A stretch of DNA of 64,000 bases from Effrenium voratum (GCA_963377175.1 CAUJNA010001013.1:271379-335378), one strand, 5' to 3'; counted from the first letter of the stretch, positions 1 through 13,914 are shown. Notes: generated by a model from the sequence alone, not told the origin. Made by a program: numbers and translations.

Positions 1-1568
1 GGTGTCCTTGTGCACAAGGAAACTAGTGACAGTGACAGTGCGACTCTTAGTTTCGCTTTGATTGGCTCTGTTGGCACGGGTCAGAAGCAAGCGCTCACGT
101 GTTCCTTGCACGTGCAGACTCAAACGCCCGTCGCTTGCTCCTTTGCCTACTTGCCCCCTTGCCCATCCGCCCACTCACTTGCCCCTCCCCTCAGGTCCGC
201 GCGCTTGCAAGACAAACAAAGACATGCGTGGATACGGGCATTCACAGACATACACCGACGAAGAACGCGCTAAAGCCCTGGCGCGGACATGCAGGTGCAC
301 GCGCACGGATAGACTATTATACACACACACACACACGTGCCGCCACGCCTATTCGCTTGCCCAAGAACGTACATGCACAAGCAGGCACGGGAGCACACTT
401 GCAGCCCACAGATCTTGCAAAGACCATCCTTTTTGCTCATTCTATGTCCTTCCCTACTCCGTTCCGCCCAGACCAGTCCATTTTCATCCTGTTTACTTTC
501 TCCCTCCAGAAGCCAACTGAATCTGCACAGCCTAGGCACGAGCCGAGCACTGTCCACAAGAGTAAGGATGGGCGAAAACTTACCCCGACCCGACCCAACC
601 GACGAACAGCTCATCAATCATCATGCAAAATACTTTCAGCATGGAATCAGCCAAGCTGTGAGTGCCTGCATGGCATGTCTCTGCTTCGGCCCAAGCGTTT
701 GGCTGCGACCTGGGGATTGATCACATTTGTGCAGCTCCAGAAATGGGGACCGCCCACATCACGCTAGGCACAGGTGCACTGATCACACTGGCAGGACGTG
801 GAAAGAGCGGCCTCGCCGATTTGTAGAGCCTCCCTTGGCAGGCTTCTGAGTTGGCACCGATGAATCAGAGTGATGTTCAACAGTTTGCATTTTTCTTCCC
901 AGGTCACTCATATTGAATGCTTGGGCTTTAGCCAAGCAATAACAAAGGCACTCGGGCTTGCTCGTTTAGTCTCGTGTGAGCTATGCGTCCTTCAAGGAGC
1001 GAAAGGCGGCCAAACCCGACAGCGATGCTGCTGCTGAACGCCCTGCGCTTAATTTTTGGCATAGCACAACGGAAAGCCGGCGCTTGTCACCCAGGATTAG
1101 GACCTGCTATGACTCAGCCTAATAGGCAGAGAGAGCTGCAAGAGATTTTGGTCTGTCAGGGGCCATGTTCTGGACAGGTACTTCACTTTGTTCACGAAGA
1201 CAACGTCCGGGCCTGCTGGCATCCCGGCATGGCATCTTGCATCAACTCGATTGTGAGTTGCAGGCTTAGACCTGCAGGCTGATGAATAGCTTGCTCTGGT
1301 ATTTAGTGGCTCAGCTGTTTGGCAAAGGCCATTTCCCGGACGAATAGAGTTCTGCAATGTGATGTTGCTGCTTATCATCCCAGCCCTCAAAGCCCTCTAG
1401 ATTTCTCAAGTAGTTGCCTCACTCGCTTGCTCTTAGCACTGTCTCAAAGCTTGCATCCTGGCTGCATGCAGCCTGAAAGCTGCCATGGTGATCGCAGAAG
1501 CTGTGGCCGGAGCTGCTGCAGGAATTGCTGCTGATATTTTGCTGGATTTTCTGCCGGGCAGTATGCGG

Positions 1569-1599
<31 letters not shown>

Positions 1600-3000
1600 T
1601 ATGCAGCGATATTGTGGCTACATACACTCTTTCGTGGAACCAGGAGCCCATGCCTTATGGGACTACAACCGGGGCAATTTCCTGTACGATCGCAAAATGC
1701 GCCAAGAGACTGAACTCAAAATTCTTGAATGGTGACTTGGCCGCAGCAAATCAGCCATGAATGAAGGTGCTTGCCATGCACACTATTGTCCTGCCGTTCT
1801 CCACACTGCAGCCAGGCTTTCGAGTGAAGACTGAGCATACGGAGTATACATACTAACTAAGCAAAGCTGCAAAGAGTTCACATGTTACTCCGTCTTGTTT
1901 GGGAACACCCTTGCTTTACGACGGTTCGAGTTCAGCCTTTTGCAGCCAGCCAATAAACTTGGGTGTCAACAGGCAGACTTCGCCGAGGCGAGCCGAGATG
2001 TCTGAATTGTGGCGGGACGACGTCCGAGATATCGTTGGCCTGACAGAGAAGAAAATGGCTTTCGCCCCAGCAATTCTGAACGCGAGCATGCTGCTTAATC
2101 TAGCACAGCTTAGGACAGCTATTTGATTGTGTCAACGCTTCTCCTGGGTATGTGCTTAGGCTTGGTCGGCAAATGTGTGCCCTTCAGCACGCACGACACG
2201 ATTGCATGTGCACATGCCACATCTGTATTTCGGGGACTGATAAATCATCGGGAACACTGCATTGTGCACGCCGTTCAAACGCAGGCCTGTTCACAGAAGG
2301 ACGACTGCAGCCTGGAACACCGCCATGGCTGATCCATTTCTATACTTTGACATTGTCTGCGTCCTTCATGTACCTGCGGCTGGGTTGAAGACCGGCCTTC
2401 CATTAGCTCATACTTTGGTGATGGCACCTCAAAGTCAGCACGCTGCAGTGTGTAGAAAGAGCGACTGTAAGTCTACTGCATACTGCGTCATGGAAGTTTT
2501 GTCTAAGCTGGTTTAGCAGCGGGGTCCAGGCGAACAGGTCCGCTGTACACAGTGTGGGTAGCTCCGAAATCATCTTTAAACATGTTCATCAAAATCAGAT
2601 ATTTCTACACAACTCATGTACAAAGACGACATCCAAGTAATGCACAAGGAATAGCCATGCAGATATTATCTGAAACAATTGATCAGAATACAGGTCAGCA
2701 ATACTTAGAAGCTCCACAGGAAATATATACCAAAGACTCCTGTGCAAAGAAAGCGCTGCTGTTTTTGGTACAAACACTCACGTAGTGTTAATTGCGCAGG
2801 AAGTACACGTTTGGCCGAGCATATTAACGACTCAGGGAGCAGCAAGGATAAGAGATCACAGGCTTGTTACAGAGTATCAGTTGCGAAAGTAGAAAAAAGG
2901 CTAGCTCTAGATACTGCAATGCCATTTGTGCACAGAAGCATCAAACAACTAATATCAACCCCGAAAGGACGAGGAGTTCCAAACGAGTCTTTATCTCTAC
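1..3000. other. Non-coding stretch, no gene recognised
   Basis: No open frame here shows a protein motif or a convincing exon with splice signals. Short CA runs lie at 321-336 and 1570-1596. A segment near 2000-2126 reads smoothly as protein (DVRDIVGLTEKKMAFAPAI) and might be an exon, but it has no neighbour to support it. Confidence 0.5.
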
Positions 3001-3026
3001 TAAACAATGATGATTTTCCAAACACA

Positions 3027-3137
3027 CATATTATATATATATTATTATATATATATATAATATATATATATATATGTATAATATGTATATATATATATGT
3101 ATGTATAATATATATATATATGTATATATATATATAT
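3027..3137. repeat. TA-rich dinucleotide tract
   Basis: About 110 bases of imperfect TA repeat. It sits directly outside the left copy of the 24-bp inverted repeat. A second, shorter TA tract at 5218-5240 sits outside the right copy. Confidence 0.9.
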
Positions 3138-3293
3138 GCTCCCCCCCCCCCAGGGCCTACCTTTCCACTTCAAAATGTACAAAACCCTCTTATTTTTAAA
3201 GACAGGGGGTGTGAGCATATATACGCAAGAAGTGTGCTGTTGCTGCATATTTGTTTGTGGGTGACAAGTCATGTTGAGTAACAACAGCAAAGA

Positions 3294-3323
3294 GTTTATA
3301 AACTTTCAAGACAGTTTATAAAC
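3294..3323. repeat. Paired GTTTATAAAC palindromes (left pair)
   Basis: The 10-base palindrome GTTTATAAAC occurs at 3294-3303 and 3314-3323. The pair recurs at 3506-3515 and 3526-3535. Confidence 0.85.
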
Positions 3324-3502
3324 CATGTCAAGGGTTTGACGGTTTCCCTGCAACAAGGGCAGGGGGGGGTACTGAGAAGTCTTTACAAAGTTGGCTGAGT
3401 CACACCTCACTGCTAAGACTTCCAGCCACCCCCCCCCCTCCCAAGATCCAACCAACCCCCCCCCCCTCCTTCAACGATACCATGAACCTTGAAACACTCA
3501 AT

Positions 3503-3538
3503 AAGGTTTATAAACTTTCCTGAAAGTTTATAAACCTT
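3503..3538. repeat. Perfect 17-bp hairpin
   Basis: AAGGTTTATAAACTTTC at 3503-3519 is followed by a two-base spacer and its exact reverse complement at 3522-3538. Each arm contains GTTTATAAAC. It could form a cruciform. It is 180 bases downstream of a similar, imperfect pair, and C- and G-runs lie in between. Confidence 0.9.
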
Positions 3539-3696
3539 CTGTAGGCTTATTGCGCAGCAAGTGGAGACTGTTGTTTGGGAAAAAAAGGACACTCATTTGA
3601 GGCCTTCTTTGATGTGGTTTGGGCATGTGGTCCTAAAAGGTTGATGATTGTGTGTGTGTCATCACTGCTGCACTGTTATATCAAAGGCTGTCCATT

Positions 3697-4465
3697 CGGT
3701 CCAAGGGAACACAATCTGAGCAACTGCTGCAAAACACTCTGTTTTACAGCATTTTGTTGGATCTCTAATCCCTTGACATGTCCAATTTGAAACACCTGAA
3801 ACCTAGAATCTGGAGATCAGAATCCTCGAGATGTCTAATGTTGGATTATCCAAGCCTCATATTTTGGAGCTGGGAGTCCTCCAACATTTTTAAATATAGA
3901 TTCCTTTCCAAATACTGCGAATTGAATTGGAATGTTGAAGGGAAAACTGTTGTTTGGGGAAAACAATCTTCGGTCCAAGGGAACACAATCTGAGCAACTG
4001 CTGCAAAACACTGTGTTTTACAGCATTTTGTTGGATCTCTAATCCCTTGAAATGTCCAATTTGAAACACCTGAAACCTAGAATCTGGAGATCAGAATCCT
4101 TGAGATGTCTAATGTTGGATTCTCCAAGCCTCATATTTTGGAGCTGGGAGTCCTCCAACATTTTTAAATATAGATTCCTTTCCAAATACTGCGAATTGAA
4201 TTGGAATGTTGAAGGGAAAACTGTTGTTTGGGGAAAACAATCTTCGGTCCAAGGGAACACAATCTGAGCAACTGCTGCAAAACACTGTGTTTTACAGCAT
4301 TTTGTTGGATCTCTAATCCCTTGAAATGTCCAATTTGAAACACCTGAAACCTAGAATCTGGAGATCAGAATCCTCGAAATGTCTAATGTTGGATTCTCCA
4401 AGCCTCATAATTTGGAGCCTGGAGTCCAACATATCCAAGTACACATTCCTTTCCAAATACGATTG
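3697..4465. repeat. 274-bp tandem repeat, about 2.8 copies
   Basis: Copies begin at 3697, 3971 and 4245, each with CGGTCCAAGGGAACAC. Copies 1 and 2 differ at only a few positions. Copy 3 drifts from about 4415 and fades by 4465. The small open frames at 3778, 4052 and the opposite strand are by-products of the repeat and show no protein family. Confidence 0.92.
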
Positions 4466-5239
4466 TTGATCCGAATTGAATTTGCATATTGAATAGAATT
4501 TAGTAAGCACATAGTTCACCACCATTCATAATTCACCATAATGTCTATATTAGATCAGAATTTGAACAGGAATACCTTTCCAAATAAGGAAAATATCATT
4601 GCAGTAGAATCCAAATATACTTTAATGCAGACAGAGTTCAATTAGCTTTTGAACATAATAATTTAATTAAGAATCCATCCCCAAATACAACTTGAATTGG
4701 AATATAGCTTATTCTGGAAAGAAATCACTTGGCCTTTGCAAACCAATTTTAATAGTAACTCATTCCCAAATATGATTTAGCTTAAATGTGGCTAAACAAC
4801 TAAAGGGCACATATCCCCAGACTCCCAAACTTGGTCTGGAGATGTGTTTGGCATGTGCAGGTCTCAGAGCTTTCATTTTCAGGAGATTTTGTGCTTTTGG
4901 GTCTGTGCAGGTTGCAGAGCTCAAAGCTGCCAAAAACATCATTTGTTCAAGGTTTTTCCCTGGTGTACTCAAAACCACTGTAAAAACCAGTGATTCAATC
5001 AAAGCCAGGCTCGAATCTGAAAACGGAATCCGTTTTCGCTTTGCTGCCTTTCAAGCCTCAAAGAATCAGACATCTGCTGTCATATAGAAGGTAAAACAAA
5101 CAACAAAACACTGTATTTTACAGTGTTTCAGGCATCTGCAAGAAAGAGGCACACAGAGTAGAGTTGACACCTTCAACTAGAAGAGGGCAAAGGTAGGCCC
5201 TGGGGGGGGGGGTGACCATATATATATATATATAATATA

Positions 5240-5895
5240 TGAAGCGATGAGTGCTTGATGAACCAGACACTTAACTTTCAATCCAAATATGCCTTTCACT
5301 AAAACTGATGAATCATATGTTGTTACACAACCACACATAAGTCTATTACACCAAACACATAAATATAAGACACGAAAACTCTTTCTGAAGGCAATTGAAC
5401 AACTACATTACACTTCGGTGAATCACATAAACTAGGTTGAATTTATGTCACATGCCTTTTCTGAATTGTAAGGACTTTAATTTCAAGAAGAACCGCATAA
5501 CAAAAACAGCAGCAAGCCTAACTGGACATGTGAAGCTCATACCTGATTTCAACAGTTAGCCTCAACAGTGCTTGTTGCAAATCTTTTTGCCTTGGTCACA
5601 TGCTCCTAGCCCTATCCTTGGCTTTCGCAGGGATTCGTGGGAGGGGCCTGCAGTTCGCAGAAGCTTGCCGAGGGGCTTTACCGTTTAAGCGTTTTACCCT
5701 GCAAAGTCCTCCCCAACTGGAAATATTTGAAACACAAGCAAATTTCACGACCAACATATTGTAAAAATGCGTTGTTTAACACCATTCACTAATATCTGAT
5801 ATCCACCAACTTTTTGCATACCATGTATAACATATATTTTTATACTTATTATTTAAGCAACCCCCCCTCCCCCCCCCCCCCCCGGCCCCGCGGTT
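5240..5895. other. AT-rich non-coding stretch
   Basis: AT-rich sequence ending in a C-rich run at about 5861-5886. I see no gene or RNA. Confidence 0.6.
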
Positions 5896-6117
5896 TTGCC
5901 GTTTTACCTGCGTGTTGTCTCTGGGGAAGACTCAACAACACCAGATCACCGCCTAACCAGCAAATGTTTTTGTAATTCCGGTACCAGTAGATTAGAGCCG
6001 GCGAAGCTGGTTTGCAGAAATTTCAGACACGATAAGAGCTGTAGTGATCTTCTTTCTCTTAGTCCCTGTCTTCCTCTTTTATCTTTCTCTTCTTGCTCCC
6101 TTCACTTTCTCTTTGTC

Positions 6118-6400
6118 ATCTTTCTTTCTTTCTTTCTTTCTTGGCTTTCTTGGCCTTCTTGGCTTTCTTGGCTTTCTTGGTCTTCTTGGCTTTCTTGGCT
6201 TTCTTGGCTTTCTTGGCTTTCTTGGCTTTCTTGGTTTTCTTGGCTTTCTTGGATTTCTTGCTATCTTGCTTTCTTGCTTTCTTGCTTTTTCTTTCTCCTT
6301 CTTGTTTTCTCTCCCTCTCTCTCTTCTTTCTTTCCTTCTTTCTTTCTTTCTTTCTCCCTTTCTTCCTTTCTTCCTTTCTTTCCTTATTTCTTTGTTTCTT

Positions 6401-6442
<42 letters not shown>

Positions 6443-6527
6443 TCCTTCTTTCTCTCCTTCTTTCTCTCTTTCTTTCTCTTTGTCTCTTTGTCTTGTTCCT
6501 TGTGACTCCTCTGTCTACCCCTCTTTC
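6118..6527. repeat. Polypyrimidine tract with CTTT and TTTCTTGGC arrays
   Basis: The tract starts as CTTT repeats, becomes a 9-base TTTCTTGGC array at about 6140-6260, then returns to CTTT and CCTT. Long open frames on both strands (FLGFLG or lysine/arginine-rich) are artefacts of the 3-divisible unit. Confidence 0.93.
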
Positions 6528-6585
6528 TTTGTCTATCTAGTTGTCCAATAATCAAAATTTATATCCTTCTATCTGTTTGTCTGTC

Positions 6586-7560
<975 letters not shown>

Positions 7561-7639
7561 GACTCTCTCTCTGACTCTGTGTATCAATGTGTCCATCTTC
7601 TGTTTCCTTTCTCGAGGGGCGGCAACGTTTTGAGGAGCT

Positions 7640-8070
7640 GATGTGCGAGGCGCTGTCGCGTTCTGAAGCCCAGGCAGTGCCAAACTGCTGTGCCTGCCAC
7701 GAAATCTGCGCCTGACCTTGCGGCAGTGGTTCGCCTGCCACGAAATCTGGCCGGCCTTGCAGAAGCGTTGCCCCTGCCGCAAAGTCAGCTTGCGAAAGGG
7801 CTGTGCTTTGCGGCTGCCGCACAATGTGTGCGCTACCTTGCGAAAGTAGTGCGCCTGCCGCGAAATCTGTACTCAACCTGCGAAAGCGTGTCACAAAAGC
7901 TGTATTTGGCCGTGCGAAAGTGCTGCGCCTGCCACGAATCTATGCGCCTCTGCAAAATATGCAGCTGACCTTCCGAGAGCGATGCGCCTGCCACAGAAAA
8001 AGCGCTGCGCCTTCCACGAAATGTGCACCTGACCTTGCCAAAGTGCTACGCCTACTACGCAAACGAATGT
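7640..8070. repeat. Degenerate 41-bp repeat array, copy 1
   Basis: A degenerate unit containing TGCGCCTGCCACGAAATCTG and CTTGCGAAAG recurs about ten times. The same unit forms a second array at about 42374-42775. Both arrays follow directly on a pyrimidine-rich microsatellite. Open frames run through on both strands because the unit seldom contains stops; no protein family is recognised. Confidence 0.85.
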
Positions 8071-8367
8071 TTCAAACAGCGCGCGCGTCCGTGCCAATGA
8101 GCCTGGCTCCGAGTGCGCTTCGACTCCGACCAAGCGTCGCGATCAGGCTAAACTTTCAAGCGTCTGAAGAAAGTGAAGCCCGCACAAGGCTGCGCTTTCC
8201 GGACATTTCTACTTCAATTTGGTGTCATATCGTCTGTTTGGGTGCACGCGCAAAATGCATAATGCGCTACGGATGGCGTGACGTATGGCGCGTAGAGCCT
8301 GAGATGGCACATTGACGACCGCTGGGCGCAGGGTATTTTTGATGTCAAAGGGCAGTTTGAATACTGG

Positions 8368-8667
8368 GCACCCACGCCCACACGGACACAGACCTCGGTC
8401 CGGGCCTGGGCCCGGACCCCCCGGACCCACACGGACAAGGGCACGGGCAGGGGCTCGGGCACGGACACGGACACGGACGCACAGACACGGACACGGGCGC
8501 TGGCATGGGCATTGGCACGGACACGGGCACGGGTACGGACACGCACACGCACACGCATACAGCACACAGCGCACACAACACACACACAGACAGAACACAC
8601 AACACACACACACGCAACACAACATACAACACACAACAATCACACACACACACATCACACAACAAAC
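8368..8667. repeat. GGACACG hexamer-like array passing into CA repeat
   Basis: Degenerate ACGGACACGGGC-type units from about 8368 to 8530 grade into CA repeats to 8667. The histidine/threonine and cysteine/valine frames over it are artefacts. Confidence 0.9.
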
Positions 8668-11600
8668 ACACTCATTTTGTGTGCTTCCCAACTTGCATGA
8701 GGCTTCTGTCTATTTGGCTCGCCGTGCAGCTTTGACAGCAATAAGAGTGATAGGCTCAACGCATTCGAGTCCGGGGGCTTTTGCCGCTTGCACCCAGCTT
8801 GCAGGCATGCTTCGATTGTTGCCCAATGCTCGGCAGTTCGAATTCTTACACAATTTGTGCGCCTTCCAATACCAACGTGGGAGGCAGACACTATGTTCCA
8901 GTTGTCAGCGTGACATTGTGCCTGTTAGCAGTGCAGGCACTTCAAAACATGCGGACCTTTGCGCCGGGACCTGCGAAGACCGCGAGGATTGGCTGATGTC
9001 TAGTGTGATGTCAGGTCCAGCTATGAGAAGCTGGACGCCAAAGACATGTTGCGAGTTCCCTTCACCAGGACTGGCTGTGCTCCATGGAGCAACGCGCCTG
9101 TTGTCTCGGTATCCCTTCTGACGCTGCCATTGTTTTTGAGAGGAACCCAAGTGCAAAGACAATGTCTATGCCAAAGACTCCAACGGCAGAAAAGACTCCA
9201 ATGAGTCCAGAGAGACCTAGCCGACGGCCCAGCTTCTGCTTCATTGGTACTTGTTTTTGGTCAAACTGGGTTTTAGGTGTTGCAAGTGCAGCTACTGGGC
9301 CAATCGACCCTTGGAGACTGGAGCAGCACTCCGAGGACGCAAGGATGCTGAGGGTAGCAATGTGAACAATGCACCCGCCCTAGGACCGGCACTTGTACGA
9401 ACTTCAGCACATGCCTGCTCTCAGGAGGCCATGAGTTTGTCCATTTGTAGCTTGCAGCTAAAAGGTCCTTTAGGAGTCACTTGTCTCTGCGGCATCTTCA
9501 AGCTGATCAGGCGGCATGTGCGCCTGGCCAGGCAGGGACTGTCAGAGCATCGAAGCTTGGGATGCACTTGTGGATTCTCTTCAGGCAAGCCGCCCAAGGG
9601 TACCAAGCCTATGATGCCTTTGCACGGGTATCTGTTGCCTTCGGCACACATCAGCTTATGCTCTCGCCGGGCACCAAGAAAATCATCCCTTGTTTGGGCG
9701 CTGTCTGCTCGAGCGTCCTCTTTGCTACGAGGGCATACCGTTGTGGGTGGTCTCACTTTGCCTTGAGCCATGCAGATGTGGTTTGGAACCATCGTGAGTG
9801 ATCACTGTGGGAAGAGCCTCGGGGGAGGCACTGAGTCTCGAGGATGTCACGCGGTCTTGCCTATATGCGGCCAGTTCGGGCTGTTTTGCCCAACGGCGCT
9901 GACAAGCGCAGTGACAGTGATTCTCCTGTCCCTGCGCTCTGGGTCTGGAGCCTGAGGGGCACTCCAAGTGGAGGCAACATTTGCGAGGCTTCCTGTGAAG
10001 TCGGGAGGAATGGCGCCGTGGGCAGGGCTCTGCGCTTCTCACGCAAAGTGCAGTAGCTTCAACTTGCCCGCCCGCTCACCCTTTGTGAGAGTTTATCGGA
10101 ATGCTTTGTGGTTTCTCGTAACTTTCAGCTCACTGCGTGAGGACTTTACGCTGCAATATGTGTTTTGCACGGCAAGCGCCTAGATTGTGTATTTTGCTTT
10201 AGAAGCGATCCGATTTGTGACCATACGGAAGACGCATTCCGCGTGCCAGCATTTGGAAGAATGGAGGCCTCTTTGTTGGGAGCTTTCGGCACCAGTGCAA
10301 GTTGGTTGGTCCAATGTTGACGTCACAGCCGTGGCGCTGAATGATGTCTTTGGGAAGCAACCGCACCTTCAGCGATATTGTGTTGCAAAATGTAGCTTCA
10401 TTGGGACCAGTTTCGGCGCACTATGCCCAGGCTTTGCTACTACTGCCTTGGCTACATAGCACTGCAGGATCGCTTATGCAATTCAAGATGGGAAGCGGTT
10501 TGAAACGGAAGCGAGCAATTGCATTGCTGGTGCGTGCAGGATGGCGCGCCCTGGGCATCAGTCGGAGTGCGCCTTGAGGATGTACAAATCATCCATTGCA
10601 GAATGCGCAAGCAGCCATTTGGATTGAAGCAGCATGGAGTTAGCAGGCGCACGTTTGGTGAGGTACTGGGCCTGATGTGTGTAATGACTGTCTCCCTTGT
10701 GCAGTTGGACTTCGAAATGAGTCGCAAGGCCGCGCAATCATTTGATGCGATGACTAACAGTCAGAAACGGCCATTATGACATTGCCATGTTCAGAGATTA
10801 TGTTTTGAGCAGCCGATCTCGGCCTGCTTTGCAGGAATTTTACTTGGCAATTCTTCTGATAGCTGCTGGTCCTGTGTGCACCGGTGCTGCCACCTATACC
10901 TGGGTGGTATACGGCTTTGCTCTTAATCCAAACATGCGGCCATTCATGACTGTATTGTGCGCTTTCTCACCTGCCAGGAATTCAGGCCAGAATCCTTGTG
11001 ATGGCTGCAGCCTTATTTGCGAGTAAATTGCATGCGCTGGAAGTAGGCACTGGTGGCAGGAGTAGAGGGGCACTGCTCCCTGTAACTTTGCAAGGTGCTC
11101 TTGCCTTTGACCTATGCCTCGCATGGGCTTTGGTTGTTCTTTGCCCTGGTTGCCTGTGGACTGGAAGTACAGCCAAAGACAGGAGATGCTTGGCCTATAT
11201 GTAGTTGTATACATATTACATGCATAAATAAATATATATATATAGCTGCTGCAAAAGTGTTGCTCAATGATCTACTGTGGCAGTTGCATGCTTTGCATTG
11301 CGATGCTCAGGTAATTCTGCCCCAAAGATTTCGGGCAGTGCTGTACATGGACGTGTTTGACGTACGCAGAAAGCAGGCTTCTGCAGCACAAGGCACGCTG
11401 AACACTGAATTGCTTAAAAGCACTAGTGCACTTGTCCCGTGCACTTACCTTTCCTTGGAGCATGTTCTCGCACGATCAAACAGTTGTTTCTTCACAGAAC
11501 CGAACACGAATTTTATGTTCACTCATGAGCAGCATTTTCCCCCAGTTGTTTGCATGTGTGAAATCACAGTGAGATGGAGAGAAAGGGAATGTAAGAGTCG

Positions 11601-12420
11601 ACTTGCATGCTTCTGCATCATGGTCAAACACGGGTAGATAGGGAGGGCCGTCAACCCTTTAGTGAGAATTGAAGACAATGACCACCAGGGCTTATTTGGA
11701 GGGATCCAGGACTCCTGATTGATAATGCCACATGTTCTGCAGGCGAGCACTCCCCAGACGGAAGCCTGCCCATGCAGATGCCTGATTCACAGCTACGCGT
11801 TGATCTTGTTGCATGAAATCCAAAGCTTGCGTCTATTTGTTGTCGTGGAGCATGCAGAAATTTGAAGTTGGAGCAGCTGACCAGGAGCAGCCAAATGTGC
11901 GTAAAAACCCGCTTGCAAAGGCAAGAGCAAGAGAGCGCTTCAAGAGTCAGCGGCTCAAATGTTCTGACTCGAGCAGCACAAGACATTGCGATAGTGCCAA
12001 TGTACCAATACCCAAGCCTTGCAGCACTGCAGCATCAAAAGTGCATGTTGGTCGTTTTGGGGTCAAATTGCCACTGTGACGGCTTGAGCTTAGACTTCTT
12101 CAAAAAATGGGTGCATCCATGCCATGATGTCAGCTCTTATTTTGACACCAGTGCTTATGGTGGTCGCATGCTGTTGAAGCTTAAGCTTCACGCGTATGTT
12201 CACCAAAGTGAGGAGCAGAGCCGCAGTCTTCGCGAATTGAAGCGTGAGATTGAGGCAGGGACGAGATTCCTAAGTCCAGCTGTAGCTAAGTGTGGTAGGC
12301 GACCATGAAGCTCTTCCAGTCCGAAACGGTCAAAGGGGCAATGGACCATGCCGACACTCAGCTGCAACAATTTGAGTGATGTGCTATGCGTTGATTGGGT
12401 GTGCTTCATTATGTCATTGA
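8668..12420. other. No assignable gene; isolated exon-like frames
   Basis: Mixed-composition sequence without a recognised family. One segment near 10535-10660 ends at a canonical-looking donor (TTTG|GTGAGG) and reads as plausible protein (VRLEDVQIIHCRMRKQPFGL). It cannot be linked to a neighbour. Nothing else is supported. Confidence 0.4.
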
Positions 12421-12422
12421 GT

Positions 12423-12814
12423 CAGGATCGTGAACGTGCAAACGAGCTTGTGGACCGTGCGCTAAAGGCTACCAAGAGCGAGGCAGTGCAGCGACCGCAG
12501 CGTGTTCAGTTTCTGCTTTTCTTAGTTTGCCTCAGGTTTCTAGTTTTTTTTTGCCTCACAGAGTCTACGAGGAGAAGAAGACATCGACATCATCGCCTTG
12601 CGCATCACGGTTGCACTCAATGGCTTCCATAGATGAGGAGAATACTCTGTCGCAGGTGCTTGGATGCCATGTGCCATGTTTCATCACCTTGCACAATGTG
12701 TCTTTTCAACTCATGTGCAGCATGTGCACGCTTCAATACAGGACAACTTTGTTCTGATGAAAGGGTACACCGACTTCGGCGCAGAAGTGGAGTATCTTTA
12801 CAACCCCAAGAGTG
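12423..12814 (+). CDS. Exon-like cluster of an unknown protein (part 1)
   Basis: I do not recognise this protein. Three segments look like exons. The first, 12423-12500, reads QDRERANELVDRALKATKSE. The second starts at 12562 after a pyrimidine tract and CACAG, and reads SLRGEEDIDIIALRITVALN. The third, 12742-12814, starts after ACAG and ends at AGTG|GTGAGG, and reads DNFVLMKGYTDFGAEVEYL. Amino-acid composition is balanced, there are no internal stops, and splice-like borders fall at the edges of two of them. Order and joining are inferred; intermediate exons may be missing. Confidence 0.35.
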
Positions 12815-13914
12815 GTGAGGCTGCTGATTCAAACCGATTTCTCCAGTGACATTTGCCAGTTTTTGCAGGCTCGGCCTTTGGAGGAGGTCGGGGCCCCGCT
12901 ACAAATTTGTTGCCTTTCCTCTTTGGCAAATTTCAGGATGAAGTGCTCAATGAGCCGACCAGCCCAGGCTGATTGTCGGTCAGTTTGCATGGCACATGAT
13001 TGTGGCAACGCTGTCAGGAGGCCTGACGCAGGCTTCATCAGTCAAGACTGAGGGTCAGAAGGCTGTAGTTGGCAAGTAGATCTTGCTCTGAGCTGCACGA
13101 GTATTGTTCTTTGAGGTGCGAACCATGACAGAATTTGATGCGGCCATAGAAGAACTCTGTCAGCTCCTTGTTGCGGAGAGCAATCTACGCCCACGTGTGA
13201 GCGTGCAAGCAGTCTCCAGACGTAGTCTGGTCAGACTGGCTAGCCAAGGCGTGCATCAGCGCAAGGCCAAGCCGGATACGGCATACTTTTGAGCAGCATA
13301 GCATGCAGTAATATTGCTCTGGAATCGGCACAGTAGCGTGCGTAAACTTTGCCCGCACTAGCGTGCGTACGTATCAAGGTTGCTGAATACATGCATCGCT
13401 AACGGTTGGTGTCATCTTTGCATCTAGAGCAGGCCACGAGTTGAATTCATTGTGGCTATGAAACACAACCACCATATCGACTGGCGAGTCTTTGCTCGGA
13501 TTTACTTGCATTAAGCAACAATGATTCGCAATACTGGCTGAAGATTAAATACCCTTGCAGCTCACAACTAGTGGCAGCCAGGACCACGCTCATTGTGATG
13601 TTTGCTCAGAGTGCGAAGAAGTGCAAGCTTTGCGTAGATGGTGTGATGCTGTCAGCAATAGTCGGTCGATGCAATAGGTTGACGGGGTGTTGTATACTGA
13701 GAATGTGAGTGAATACTGTACATTTCTGTATGTTTTTGGCTTCATCAATCCTTTGACAAGGATCACTATCACTGGTGCTGCCAGGAAAGGCTGCCAAAGG
13801 AGGCTTGTAGTCTCGAGTAGATTGATCAGCAAGGGTCAAGTCATCGGGTTCGACCATGGCTTGGAGTATTGACATCACCCTCAGCATTGGCTTGGCAGGC
13901 TTTCCGAAGATCTG

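Larger units (their letters stand above)
3141..5212. mobile_element. Candidate inverted-repeat-bounded element (about 2.07 kb)
   Basis: The left end, 3141-3164, is eleven C followed by AGGGCCTACCTTT. The right end, 5189-5212, is its exact reverse complement, AAAGGTAGGCCCT followed by eleven G. Both are flanked on the outside by TA tracts. The interior is AT-rich and non-coding; it contains four copies of the palindrome GTTTATAAAC and the 274-bp tandem repeat. No transposase frame is visible, so if it is a transposon it is non-autonomous. A target duplication cannot be read because both flanks are TA repeats. The alternative is an inverted duplication of an intron-like sequence. Confidence 0.5.

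Noticed and set aside
7640..8315. 170-residue frame over the 41-bp repeats as a Cys-rich repeat protein
   Set aside because: The same unit is open in several frames on both strands and recurs in a non-coding element at 42.4 kb.
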